The position numbers and the translations under genes were made by a program. A stretch of 50,747 nucleotides of DNA, taken from assembly GCA_937929815.1 (NCBI GenBank), contig CALFUW010000100.1, positions 1 through 50,747 of the forward strand, given 5' to 3'. The DNA comes from an uncultured Flavobacteriales bacterium. Its GTDB lineage: Bacteria; Bacteroidota; Bacteroidia; Flavobacteriales; Schleiferiaceae. Below the pieces are notes generated by a model. That model had not been told where the DNA came from. It saw only the letters and a list, made by a program, of their open reading frames with translations, and made no database searches. Below, in pieces: positions 20,031 to 29,846 of this stretch. Each line of letters opens with the position of its first letter. Within the stretch, counting starts at the first letter, position 1.

Positions 20031-20657
20031 CTAGTTTTTTAATGAAATTTCAAACGGAACTCTGTTGAGAATGCTTCTGCCGAGGGTTATTTCATCGGCG
20101 TATTGCAGTTCTTCACCCACAGCCACCCCCCTGGCCAAGGTGCTTATCTGGACATTCAGGTCTTTGGCCTTTTTAAACACATAGTATGCTGTGGTGTCTC
20201 CTTCGGCCGTAGATGGCAGGGCGATGATTACTTCATTTGCATTCAGCCGTGCCACTCTGTCCGCAAGATCTGAAATCTGAATTTCCGAAGGCCCGATGCC
20301 GGCTATGGGATTGATCAATCCCCCAAGGACGTGGTAGAGACCCCGGTACTGACCTGTATTTTCAATAGCTAAAACATCACGGACATCTTCCACTACACAG
20401 ATTTTCGTCCGGTCACGATGAGGATCTGCACAGATTTGACATATTTCAGCTTCGCAAATGTTGTGACACTGAACGCATTTTTTTGTCTCGGTCACCAATG
20501 CTACAATAGATTCTGCGAGTTGCAAGCCTGAATCTTTACTTCTGCTGAGCAGATACAAAGCCAGGCGCAAAGCCGTTCTGCGGCCAATTCCGGGAAGTTT
20601 TGCAATCTCTGTTACAGCATTTTCAAGTACCCGCGAAGGAAGTGTTTGGTCAATCAT
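20031..20657 (-). CDS. recR: Recombination mediator protein RecR
   Basis: LPGIGRRTALRLALYLL, C4 zinc finger CVQCHNICEAEICQIC, TOPRIM VVEDVRDV. Confidence 0.98.
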   Translation of the reverse strand: MIDQTLPSRVLENAVTEIAKLPGIGRRTALRLALYLLSRSKDSGLQLAESIVALVTETKKCVQCHNICEAEICQICADPHRDRTKICVVEDVRDVLAIENTGQYRGLYHVLGGLINPIAGIGPSEIQISDLADRVARLNANEVIIALPSTAEGDTTAYYVFKKAKDLNVQISTLARGVAVGEELQYADEITLGRSILNRVPFEISLKN

Positions 20658-20749
20658 GGAGAGCCTTTATAGGAAAGGATATATCATTTTACATCCTGCA
20701 AATTAAAAAAAAAGCATGAGTACCTCTTTGAATTGAGTTTATTAATTGT

Positions 20750-21529
20750 TCAGAAGTAAAGTTTCAACCCATCATATGCTAAAAAAACTTTTTCCGGCAG
20801 TTCTGCTTCTACTTCTGCATGTAATCCGAGATCATGGGATATATGCGTCAGATGCGTCTTTTGAGCATCCACCTTTTGCGCGATCTCCAAAGCCTGCTCT
20901 AGATTGAAATGAGAGTGGTGTTCTTTTTTTCGCAATGCATTGATTACAAAATACTTTGTATCTTTCAGAAGATCAAAAGTCCTCTCCGGAATAAAGTTAG
21001 CATCCGTGATATAGCTAAAATCACCAAATCTGAAACCCAAAACAGGCCAGTCACCGTGCCATACACTCAACGGGATAATATCAATACCTTGAATAGAAAA
21101 AGGTGTATCCTCCTCAATGACAACCGGCACCAATTCAGGCGCACCCGGATACCGCTTTTCCTCAGGCACAAATGCATAGGGATACTGATTTTTTACCGCC
21201 TCGATAACCCTCCGGGAACCAAAAATGGGAATCGGTTTATTTTGGCGAAAGATAAGAGGTCTGAGGTCGTCAATGCCTGCAATGTGATCCATGTGCTCAT
21301 GCGTGAGTAATACTGCGTCGACACGAGAAAGTTTGTTCGCAAGCATCTGCTGCCGAAAGTCAGCCCCGATATCGATCTGAAAATGAATCCCCCTGATGAC
21401 GACATGGGCTGATGTTCGCGTTCGCATATCACGTGGATCACAGGAGGTACATACTTTACAGGAGCATCCGATCACAGGTATGCCTTGAGAAGTACCTGTA
21501 CCGGTAAATATTACTTTATCCGGCATCAC
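20750..21529 (-). CDS. MBL-fold metallo-hydrolase (PhnP-like)
   Basis: TGTSQGIPVIGCSCKVC, LLTHEHMDHIAGIDDLR, THISHDLG. Confidence 0.92.
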   Translation of the reverse strand: MMPDKVIFTGTGTSQGIPVIGCSCKVCTSCDPRDMRTRTSAHVVIRGIHFQIDIGADFRQQMLANKLSRVDAVLLTHEHMDHIAGIDDLRPLIFRQNKPIPIFGSRRVIEAVKNQYPYAFVPEEKRYPGAPELVPVVIEEDTPFSIQGIDIIPLSVWHGDWPVLGFRFGDFSYITDANFIPERTFDLLKDTKYFVINALRKKEHHSHFNLEQALEIAQKVDAQKTHLTHISHDLGLHAEVEAELPEKVFLAYDGLKLYF

Positions 21530-22677
21530 CCTTTATGATCGAAAGTTACATTGTCTACAATTTCAAGACCATAGCCCATTACACCTATACGTTTAATCGG
21601 GTTATTGGTCAAAAGCCTTACTTTTTTAATTTTCAAAAAACGAAGAATCTGTGCACCTATGCCAATATCTCGGGTATCCCGGGTAAATGAAGGTTTGACG
21701 TCGGATGATTTTTCTTTGTAGAATCGAATGACATCCAGCAGATTGTGGCCAGGGTGGTTTGACTGGTTTAAATATACTATGGCACCTTTCCCCTCTTGAG
21801 ATATTTTTTTGAGTGCTTTGTGCAGCTGCTGTGTAGGATCAGCGAAAATCAATGAAAGTAAATCGGCTCCGGCCAAAGCGGAGTGAATCCGGACCATGAC
21901 TGGTTCATCTTCATTCCAACTGCCCATGGTTAAGGCCATGTGAATCTGATGATTGGTCGTCTGCTCAAAGGCATAGAAGTGAAACAATCCGTAAGGAGTT
22001 TGAACATCAAACTTATCAATAAGTTGAATGAGAGATTCGTTTTTCATTCGGTAAGCGACCAGATCTTCGATGGAAATGATCTTTAAATCGAATCGCTCAG
22101 CTATTTTAAGTAATTGGGGCAGCCGGGCCATTGTGCCGTCTTCATTCATAATTTCAACGATTACACCCGCTGGTTTTAATCCGGCCAAACGCGCCAGGTC
22201 TATGGCTGCTTCGGTATGACCGGTCCTGCGTAGAACTCCCCCGGGTCTTGCCCTCAGTGGAAATATGTGTCCGGGTCGGGCAAAATCTTCCGGTTTACTC
22301 TTCTCATCTACAAGTGCCAGAATCGTACGTGCCCGATCTGCTGCAGATATTCCGGTTGTGTTGCCTCTGCCTTTTAGGTCTACAGAGATGGTAAATGCAG
22401 TATGATGCGGGTCTGTATTTTGGAGTACCATAGGAGGCAGATCCAATTCATCGCATCGGCTGTCTGGCAGGGGTACACAGATCAATCCTCGCCCGTGAGT
22501 GGCCATAAAATTGATCATCTCAGGAGTTACTTTTTCAGCAGCGGCTAAGAAATCTCCTTCATTTTCACGATCTTCATCATCCACAACGATTACGACTTTT
22601 CCCTTTCGGATGTCTTCGATTGCCTCCTCTATGGTATCGAGCTTAGTTTTGATTTCTTCGGGTGGGTTGCCAGACAT
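21526..22677 (-). CDS. ribB: 3,4-dihydroxy-2-butanone-4-phosphate synthase with C-terminal degenerate GTP cyclohydrolase II-like domain
   Basis: N-term VVDDEDRENEGD, RPGHIFPLRARPGGVLRRTGHTEAA, EIMNEDGTMAR intact; C-term GCH2-like fold without the Cys motif. Confidence 0.95.
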   Translation of the reverse strand: MSGNPPEEIKTKLDTIEEAIEDIRKGKVVIVVDDEDRENEGDFLAAAEKVTPEMINFMATHGRGLICVPLPDSRCDELDLPPMVLQNTDPHHTAFTISVDLKGRGNTTGISAADRARTILALVDEKSKPEDFARPGHIFPLRARPGGVLRRTGHTEAAIDLARLAGLKPAGVIVEIMNEDGTMARLPQLLKIAERFDLKIISIEDLVAYRMKNESLIQLIDKFDVQTPYGLFHFYAFEQTTNHQIHMALTMGSWNEDEPVMVRIHSALAGADLLSLIFADPTQQLHKALKKISQEGKGAIVYLNQSNHPGHNLLDVIRFYKEKSSDVKPSFTRDTRDIGIGAQILRFLKIKKVRLLTNNPIKRIGVMGYGLEIVDNVTFDHKG

Positions 22678-23815
22678 TTGTATTCACACCTTTAATGTAT
22701 TGTATTAATCCGGATAAGAGGGCAAAGTTCATGTTGAGAAAATGATAGATGTATACAATTAAATGGATTTTTTTCTTTCTTTTTGAAGAAACATTTCCCA
22801 ACACGCCGAGGAGTGCAACTGAAACTGCCACTGCAAACGTCGCTTTATAGATGAGGCTCTCTGTATGGAGGAGCATCAGGTTTGAGATCAAAGCTATGAT
22901 TAGCAATATCGGGGTAATCCAACGCAAGCCTTTATGGGACCAAAAGACGAAAGCCAGCTTCCAGCTTGAATGAATACATCGGAAAAAGTAAACCAAATTC
23001 TGAAAATTGCCTGTCGAAATACGCTTTTTTCGCTGAAATTCTTCTTCGGGTTGCGTACTTACATCTTCATATGCCGTAACCATTGGATGCAAGTAGGCTC
23101 TATATCCGTCACAGTACAATTGTAAGGTCTGATAAAAATCTTCCATAAAAAAGTTTTTTGGAATTGGCTTGAAGAGTTTTCTTCTAATAGCGTAGAACCC
23201 TCCCTCCAAACCCATGGGCATCTGCCAGAGCGCAGACTCTGCATGGCGAATGGAATTTTCCCAACTTCGGTAAAAATTTTCCTGTATAGCAATCCCTTGA
23301 GAGGATCGGACGACATACTCCAGTGATCCCCCCACTGCACCATAAGCTGAATCTGAATACAAAAGAGCCACCGCCCGGGTAATGGACTTTCGTTCATGCA
23401 AAATATTTGCATCGGTACAGATCAATACATCTGATGTGCTGACGGAGGCCAGATAATTGATAATTTCCGCCTTCCCGGTTCGATGCTCAAACCTGATCAG
23501 ATTCAATCTCAATGGGTATTTTTTTGAAAAATCCTTTACGATCGCATCGGTATCGTCCGTTGATGCATCGGAGCCTATCGTGACAGAGAGCAAATCTCTC
23601 GGATAATCGCATTCGAGTAGCGACTTCAGTTTGGCCGCGATGACTGCTTCCTCATTGTAGGCTGCAAAGATTACATTGACCGATGGCCACTCGTTGGGGT
23701 GTATTACAGGTGGATGGGCTTTCTTAGGAATTGTGTTCAGCAGGAGGCTATACCCCTGATAGGTGTACACTACTCCCGCCAACGAACACCAGAAAATAAC
23801 CTCCGCCAGCCACAT
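22643..23815 (-). CDS. Family 2 glycosyltransferase, membrane-anchored
   Basis: WPSVNVIFAAYNEEAVIAAKLKSLL, GSDASTDDTDAI, CTDAN, C-terminal TM helices. Confidence 0.92.
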   Translation of the reverse strand: MWLAEVIFWCSLAGVVYTYQGYSLLLNTIPKKAHPPVIHPNEWPSVNVIFAAYNEEAVIAAKLKSLLECDYPRDLLSVTIGSDASTDDTDAIVKDFSKKYPLRLNLIRFEHRTGKAEIINYLASVSTSDVLICTDANILHERKSITRAVALLYSDSAYGAVGGSLEYVVRSSQGIAIQENFYRSWENSIRHAESALWQMPMGLEGGFYAIRRKLFKPIPKNFFMEDFYQTLQLYCDGYRAYLHPMVTAYEDVSTQPEEEFQRKKRISTGNFQNLVYFFRCIHSSWKLAFVFWSHKGLRWITPILLIIALISNLMLLHTESLIYKATFAVAVSVALLGVLGNVSSKRKKKIHLIVYIYHFLNMNFALLSGLIQYIKGVNTNVWQPTRRNQN

Positions 23816-23819
23816 CCGG

Positions 23820-24764
23820 CTATTTTTTCAAACCGATTTCACGCAGACGCTCATCCAGGTATTCGCCAGCTGTAATATCGCTGTATGCCTTTGGCCGCTC
23901 CTTAGTGATGCATTGCGGTAAGCAGGTAAGTGGCATAGACGATTTCGGATGTAAGAAAAAAGGAATTGAATACCGGGGCTCATGCCATTGCTCACGGGGA
24001 GGATTTACTACCCTGTGTGTTGTTGATTTAAGTACATAATTAGTCAGTCTCTGGAGCATATCGCCTACATTTACGATGATTTGCTCCGGTAAGGCTGTTA
24101 CGGGTATCCATTCGCCTTTTTTATTAAGCACTTCCAATCCGGCAGCGGATGCACCCATAAGGAGGGTTATGAGGTTGATGTCCTCATGCTGTGCTGCCCG
24201 GACAGCATCTTTGGGCTCGCAAGTAATGGGTGGATAGTGTATCGCCCTGAGAATACTGTTGCCGTTGGTCACATATGCATCAAAATAATCTTCTTCCAGA
24301 CCCAAATACAGAGCAATGGCCTTCAGAATCTGCATACCGGTTTTTTCCAACGTTTTGAAAACAAGTTTTCCGGTCTCATTATATCCTTCAACTTCTGATA
24401 CTTCTACATTAGGTGGATATAGTTCACCATCAATCGGTTCTTCGATCCACTGTCCAAATTGCCAGAACTCTTTCAGATCCCCTGTATTAAATCCTTTCGC
24501 ATGCTCCTTGCCAAATGAGGTATATCCCCTTTGACCTGCGAGACCTTCGATTTCATATTTTTTCTTTATATGTTCTGGTAGTGAAAAAAACCGTTGGACC
24601 TTATTGTACAATTGATCTCTAAGTTCGTCACTCAACCCGTGATTTTTCACCGCTACAAATCCTATTTCCTCGTAGGCTTTACCGAGCTTTTGTACAAAGG
24701 CATTCTTTGAATTAGGATTTTCTGATAAAAAATCTGCTAAATCAACCGTGGGTATCCCGATCAT
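23820..24764 (-). CDS. Isopenicillin N synthase-like 2OG-Fe(II) oxygenase
   Basis: AYEEIGFVAVKNHGL, HEDINLITLLMG, STTHRVVNPP, RYSIPFF. Confidence 0.93.
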   Translation of the reverse strand: MIGIPTVDLADFLSENPNSKNAFVQKLGKAYEEIGFVAVKNHGLSDELRDQLYNKVQRFFSLPEHIKKKYEIEGLAGQRGYTSFGKEHAKGFNTGDLKEFWQFGQWIEEPIDGELYPPNVEVSEVEGYNETGKLVFKTLEKTGMQILKAIALYLGLEEDYFDAYVTNGNSILRAIHYPPITCEPKDAVRAAQHEDINLITLLMGASAAGLEVLNKKGEWIPVTALPEQIIVNVGDMLQRLTNYVLKSTTHRVVNPPREQWHEPRYSIPFFLHPKSSMPLTCLPQCITKERPKAYSDITAGEYLDERLREIGLKK

Positions 24765-24775
24765 CTGGTATGAGT

Positions 24776-25441
24776 TTATATTTTAGATTCACTATTGTCA
24801 ATGTATCCCAGCATAAAAAATAATAAGCTCATCCCATACAAAAGAATGGCTACGGGAACCATGTAGGTATTAGTAGTCCTAAATGTACAAAAGCCCAACA
24901 AATGATTGGAAATCGAAATGCATATCGTGCCCAGTACCACCATAGCCTTCTTCTTCGGTACGTCGCTGTTTAAAAATGAAGTAAAAGACATGATTGCAAA
25001 AGACAGAACAAATATGTAAAAAACGATTGCATCTGAGTTTAAACCGTTAAGAATATACAGATAGGATAGTACCGTATTAACAATAGCCACGGAAACTCCG
25101 ACCAATACATTCTGCATGCTCCACTTTGTACGTAGTAAAGCTACTACAGCTAAAAATATAAAGGCAGCTGAATATGACAAAATAGGTGTTTCAAATCGGC
25201 AAGGGTCATATGTCGGTTTGATCAGCATCAGCACATTTCCCAAGAGAAAAAATCCAAACGATGAAGTAAGAAGGGCATTTTTTATTTTATCCGAATTAAA
25301 ATAAAAATTATACAACAGCACCGAAAGTGGAATAAGTATCTTGGTAAAAAACAATAGTGAGAAATCACCTGATATGAATTGCGCAGCAATATGTGCAGCA
25401 AGTATTGCTGCATATATTTTTATAAAGTCTCTTATTTGCAA
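24776..25441 (-). CDS. YhhN/lysoplasmalogenase-like multi-TM protein (tentative)
   Basis: FFTKILIPLSVLL, FFLLGNVLMLI, GTICISISNHLLGF pattern similar to YhhN GD..LM and SD..LA motifs. Confidence 0.5.
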   Translation of the reverse strand: MQIRDFIKIYAAILAAHIAAQFISGDFSLLFFTKILIPLSVLLYNFYFNSDKIKNALLTSSFGFFLLGNVLMLIKPTYDPCRFETPILSYSAAFIFLAVVALLRTKWSMQNVLVGVSVAIVNTVLSYLYILNGLNSDAIVFYIFVLSFAIMSFTSFLNSDVPKKKAMVVLGTICISISNHLLGFCTFRTTNTYMVPVAILLYGMSLLFFMLGYIDNSESKI

Positions 25442-25452
25442 GTACTGTGGAA

Positions 25453-26262
25453 TTATGGGTTGTAAAACTTCAATGCCTCAGGAATTTGAGCGTTCAAATC
25501 TTTGATTCTACGCTCATCTGAAGGGTGAGTGCTGAGCAGTTCGGGTGGTTTCTGACCACCGCTGAGTTTAGACATTCTCTCCCAGAATTTGGGAGCCTCC
25601 CTGGGGTCATAACCAGCCATAGACATAAAAATAAGGCCTAAGCGGTCTGCCTCACTCTCGTGTAGTCTGGAGAAAGGAAGCATCGCACCTACTGTAGTGC
25701 CTACTCCATATGCACCGAGAAAAAGCGCCTGCGTCTCGGCAGGGCGATCGCGAAGAGCAACTGCAAGTGCTACACCGCCAAACTGCTGGATCAAGCCTTG
25801 CGACATTCGCTCATTGCCGTGCTGAGCCACAGCATGAGCTACTTCATGACCCATGACAACGGCCACTCCGGTTTCATCCTTGCAAATAGGTAAAATACCG
25901 GTGTAAAAAGCCACCTTGCCACCGGGCATGCACCATGCATTGACTACATCGCTTTTTATCAGAATAAATTCCCATTCGAAGCCCCTGAGGCGATCAGACA
26001 TATTATTCATAGCCATGTAATCTTCTACGGCCTTTTGAATTCTGCGGCCTACACGCTCGATCATGAGTGCCTCCGGAGTGCCTTTTATGATCTGTTCTTT
26101 TTCCTTGATTTGCCGGTACTGAGCAAAACTGAGGGCGTTTAATTCACTACCAGGGATAAAGGCCAATTGTCGTCTGCCGGTAATAGGTACTTTTTTACAA
26201 GTAGTGATTGTGAGTAATATGACTGCCAGCAAGATCGGAAAAAGTTGTCTTAAATTCTTCAC
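25453..26262 (-). CDS. M48-family metallopeptidase, lipoprotein
   Basis: Lipobox ILLTITTC, VTGRRQLAFIPG, MGHEVAHAVAQHGNERMSQ, ESEADRLGLIFMSMAGYDP. Confidence 0.95.
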   Translation of the reverse strand: MKNLRQLFPILLAVILLTITTCKKVPITGRRQLAFIPGSELNALSFAQYRQIKEKEQIIKGTPEALMIERVGRRIQKAVEDYMAMNNMSDRLRGFEWEFILIKSDVVNAWCMPGGKVAFYTGILPICKDETGVAVVMGHEVAHAVAQHGNERMSQGLIQQFGGVALAVALRDRPAETQALFLGAYGVGTTVGAMLPFSRLHESEADRLGLIFMSMAGYDPREAPKFWERMSKLSGGQKPPELLSTHPSDERRIKDLNAQIPEALKFYNP

Positions 26263-27197
26263 CGTATTTGAGTTTGAAATGTGTTTTCGAGCTTGTAAAA
26301 TTCGTCGCCGTCTTCTTTTCTGAATATAAATGTCGCTACATAAAGACGTTCGGCTACTTCAGAAGAGGGTGTTTTAGGCAGTTTAATATTAAGTGGTGTT
26401 TGTCTCAATCCAAACAAATCTCCCGCATCATAGCTTCTGCCAAAAATATTGACTGTATCAAGCAAAATGCCAGGAGCAAATTTTGCTGAGTCTGCAGAGA
26501 TCAAGACCCGATAATGAATCACAGGATCTCCCTTTCGAAATACCACTCGGTTGGTATCCCGCAAGGACTGCCCATCGGTAGAAAAAGTAAGTCTGCCACC
26601 TGAGATCTCCGTAACGCCCGGGAAAGGCATCGTAGCGAAACTGATACCACCTCCATAATCCCTTGGTTCAAAATCTCCCAACAGATAAGACGTAAGATAA
26701 AACGATGTCCCGGAAAAAAAATCAAAAAACTTCACTTTAGCCCTGACTTCATAATAATCCCCTTTGTCGGTGACAAGGTGGTTAACACCGACTTTGACCG
26801 GCCTTTTGGATACGATATCCAGTTGATCTACCAAATTGATGTCCACATATTCATTGTTAAGATGAAGCGACGGTATAGGAGGCTTTTTGAAAAAAGTATT
26901 CATGATGCTGTCCGTCACACCCTGATTGTATACCGGTGAACTTTGAGAGGGTATGTTCATCAAAAAAATTCTGCCAGGGAGATAATCCGCATATAATTGG
27001 AACAATGCTGCAGCCGCGCCCGAAGCGGGATCATTCGGCCCGTATGTATTGGTGATGGTTATGTAAGTAGTTGCATCAACCTGAAGCGCATTTATAGGAT
27101 CATCCAGGGAATCTCCGCCTGATCCTGACCTTTTGCAATGGGTGCATAAAATCAATATAAAAACCGGCAGAAGACGGACTATTTTCAAAAAGGGCAT
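26259..27197 (-). CDS. Hypothetical lipoprotein
   Basis: Signal peptide/lipobox VFILILCTHC; no recognised domain; start moved from 27233 to the internal Met before the signal peptide. Confidence 0.75.
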   Translation of the reverse strand: MPFLKIVRLLPVFILILCTHCKRSGSGGDSLDDPINALQVDATTYITITNTYGPNDPASGAAAALFQLYADYLPGRIFLMNIPSQSSPVYNQGVTDSIMNTFFKKPPIPSLHLNNEYVDINLVDQLDIVSKRPVKVGVNHLVTDKGDYYEVRAKVKFFDFFSGTSFYLTSYLLGDFEPRDYGGGISFATMPFPGVTEISGGRLTFSTDGQSLRDTNRVVFRKGDPVIHYRVLISADSAKFAPGILLDTVNIFGRSYDAGDLFGLRQTPLNIKLPKTPSSEVAERLYVATFIFRKEDGDEFYKLENTFQTQIR

Positions 27198-27240
27198 ATT
27201 GAGGTTTTTATAAGGCAAAAATGCATTTATCAATTCTTTT

Positions 27241-28290
27241 TCACAACCCCCTATTTTGTTCTAAATCCAGATAGACCGGTAGATGGTCACTATACCCGCC
27301 ATTAAATTTAAAACCGATGAATTGCCGATAGGGTATTTTTCCCGGGTAGCGAGCATCATCCTCCAGCAAAAAATCGGCTTTGAATACATGTGCCCTGGCG
27401 TTTGCAACTTTAAGAAGGTTTTCTTCATTTAGCAGGGGACGTGACACAATTAATTGGTCTAAAAATTCCCATTTGCCCTGAAACCGGTGACTTCCCTCCC
27501 CAGCAGGCTTACTTAGCATAAGATTTACCAAGGGTTTACTATCTTTTGCATGTCCGGCCTCCAAAATCTTAAATACACTTACATCCTCAGGTCCATCATT
27601 AAAGTCTCCCATTATGATGATGTTTGCATTTGAGACTACAAAGAGTATGCTATCGACTTTTTGCTTGAGCGTACGCGCTGCGGCAATCCGGTTGGGTTCG
27701 CTGGTGGCAGCACCTCCAAGTCTGGAAGGCCAGTGATTTACAAATAAATGTAATGTATCCAACCGATGCAGAATACCTTTGACATACAGGATATCGCGAG
27801 TTACGAATTTTGGATTGTTGCTGATTTCTACCCTCAGGGGTTCGGAATACAGAAGTAAAAACAATTCATCTCTGTAAAAAAGCCCTACATCTATCCCTCT
27901 TCGGTCGGGTGAATCATAATGCACCACATTATATCTGCCATCGCAAATGATTGGATGTCTTGCCAACTCGTCGAGCACCAGGCGATTTTCGATTTCACAG
28001 AAACCAATAATGACCGGAAGATCGCCTTCTCCCACCGCCCGGATTACTTTAGCTATTTTGGCTGTTTTTTCCTTCCAGCGAAATTCAGTCCATCGATAGT
28101 TGCCCTCCGGGGTGAAATCATTGTCGTTTTTTTCAGGATCATCATAGGGATCAAATAAGTTTTCCACGTTGTAAAACATTATTCTGAAGCGAGCAGGATC
28201 TACCTTCTGTGCCCTTGATGTGCAATAAGTTAATAAAATAAGTACAAACAAAAAAAATGAGTTTTTCAAAGAAAAATGCTTTAGATCCAT
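27241..28290 (-). CDS. Endonuclease/exonuclease/phosphatase family protein, secreted
   Basis: FRIMFYNVENLFD, GFCEIENR, NIIIMGDFNDGPED, YSDHLPVYLDL. Confidence 0.93.
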   Translation of the reverse strand: MDLKHFSLKNSFFLFVLILLTYCTSRAQKVDPARFRIMFYNVENLFDPYDDPEKNDNDFTPEGNYRWTEFRWKEKTAKIAKVIRAVGEGDLPVIIGFCEIENRLVLDELARHPIICDGRYNVVHYDSPDRRGIDVGLFYRDELFLLLYSEPLRVEISNNPKFVTRDILYVKGILHRLDTLHLFVNHWPSRLGGAATSEPNRIAAARTLKQKVDSILFVVSNANIIIMGDFNDGPEDVSVFKILEAGHAKDSKPLVNLMLSKPAGEGSHRFQGKWEFLDQLIVSRPLLNEENLLKVANARAHVFKADFLLEDDARYPGKIPYRQFIGFKFNGGYSDHLPVYLDLEQNRGL

Positions 28291-28292
28291 AA

Positions 28293-29300
28293 TTAAAATC
28301 TGCCCAATCGCCTTAAGCTCTCCGTGGCGGGAACATATTCCGGATTAAGCGCTAATGCTTGCGTATAATCTTCAATGGCTGCACGAACATTGCCAAGCAT
28401 CTCATGGGCATAGCCTCTCCCGTAGTAGGCCTTGAAGGATTCGGGATTAGCCTTCACTGCTTTATCAAAATAATCCCGTGCAACATCGTATTTCTGAATT
28501 TCAACGTGAATAAATCCCATATTGAAATAGCTCTGATCGTCTTGAGGATTCACTATTGTGGCCTTTGTAAACATTTCCAGGGCCTCGTTAAACTTCCCAA
28601 AACGCATGTACGCATACCCAGTTTTGTAGAGCAGGTCATGCTGATTCGGGTTGATATTAAGTGCATTCTGCAAGTATTTAATCGCAAGGGGATCTCCCTT
28701 GGCAGTGAGAAGTACACCCATCATATCCAATGCATCAATGTAATCCTCCTTAATTTCGATCGACCTCTGAATCGACAGCAAAGCGCGATTTGTATCACCG
28801 TACAGATCCCTGATCACCACTCCCATCATGAAGTGCGCGGTGGCGTTGTTTGCATTGTTTTCCAAAATAATCTTCAAATGCTCCTGAGCAGCTTCCAGGT
28901 CTCTGACTGCCAGATACAATTCTGCCAGACGCATCCTGCATACCTCGTTGGAAGGATCGCTCTGCACACATTTCAGCCAACTATCTCTTGATGTACGGGT
29001 CCGGTTGAGCACATAGTACACATCTCCTCGGATCAATTGTACCCGTATGTGATTGGAATCCAGGATCCATGCACGTTCGATATCATCCAGTGCTTCCTTA
29101 AACTGCCGTTGATCCAAAAGGAGAGAGGCTCGCTCTGCCAAGTAGACCGCATTGTCTGGATTTTGTTTGATCAGTGCGGTCAGACTGTCGACCGGAGAAG
29201 TCATATGACCGGGGACGGCAGTTTTTTCGTTGTCAGGAGACGAACAGCCCACAATAAGAATACATGTAACACTGATTTTTAGGAATACTTTGTTCCACAT
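28293..29300 (-). CDS. Tetratricopeptide repeat lipoprotein
   Basis: MWNKVFLKISVTCILIVGCSS lipobox; multiple TPRs; start chosen at 29300 rather than ORF-track 29390. Confidence 0.9.
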   Translation of the reverse strand: MWNKVFLKISVTCILIVGCSSPDNEKTAVPGHMTSPVDSLTALIKQNPDNAVYLAERASLLLDQRQFKEALDDIERAWILDSNHIRVQLIRGDVYYVLNRTRTSRDSWLKCVQSDPSNEVCRMRLAELYLAVRDLEAAQEHLKIILENNANNATAHFMMGVVIRDLYGDTNRALLSIQRSIEIKEDYIDALDMMGVLLTAKGDPLAIKYLQNALNINPNQHDLLYKTGYAYMRFGKFNEALEMFTKATIVNPQDDQSYFNMGFIHVEIQKYDVARDYFDKAVKANPESFKAYYGRGYAHEMLGNVRAAIEDYTQALALNPEYVPATESLRRLGRF

Positions 29301-29582
29301 AATAGGTACAAAATTGATGTAACTTTCCAGATGCCGCAATGTGTCCGATACAGATTTTAGATATTGGTAAGAAGTGTCTTTAAACATCACACCTCCTGCA
29401 CGAGCAAATAATATGCTTTAATTTTTTGCAAATGGTGATATCACATTTGGACTGTATGTTCCATTTTACACTTTCACATTCAAAGTATGGTTTTCAAATC
29501 AATTGAAACGATCCAAAGATTTAACCCTGAATTACCATCATACAACCACCTTCGACTCACTCAACTATAAACATCTATATTG

Positions 29583-29617
29583 AAAAAAAAAACCACAACT
29601 TGTTTGGTTGTGGTTTT
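29583..29617 (-). terminator. Rho-independent terminator of tRNA-Val
   Basis: Minus strand ACCACAAC-CAAACAA-GTTGTGGT stem followed by a T tract. Confidence 0.88.
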
Positions 29618-29628
29618 AGACAAGAGGG

Positions 29629-29703
29629 TGGGTTCAACAGGATTCGAACCTGTGACCCCCTGCTTGTAAGGCAGGTGCTCTGAACCGGCTGAGCTATGAA
29701 CCC
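29629..29703 (-). tRNA. tRNA-Val (TAC anticodon)
   Basis: GGGTTCATAGCTCAGCCGGTTCAGAGCACCTGCCTTACAAGCAGGGGGTCACAGGTTCGAATCCTGTTGAACCCA: 7 bp acceptor stem, TAC anticodon in CTTACAA loop, GGTTCGAATCC T arm; CCA not encoded. Confidence 0.96.
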
Positions 29704-29723
29704 TTCTGTAAAAAGAACGGCTG

Positions 29724-29731
29724 CAAATATA
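29724..29731 (-). promoter_or_regulatory. -7 element (TATATTTG) upstream of tRNA-Val
   Basis: Exact TAnnTTTG on minus strand, 20 nt from the tRNA 5' end. Confidence 0.5.
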
Positions 29732-29846
29732 CATGCATTGTCAAAGTTTAAATATTTAGTCAACTTTTTTTTTCGCAGATAAATTACTTATTATCAGCAA
29801 GAGATTTAAGGCTTTATGACCTTTAAAATTTATTTAAGGATTGTGA

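Noticed and set aside
28359-28991. 210 aa antisense ORF opposite the TPR gene
   Set aside because: Opposite strand has clear repeated TPR coding signal; the antisense product has no domain
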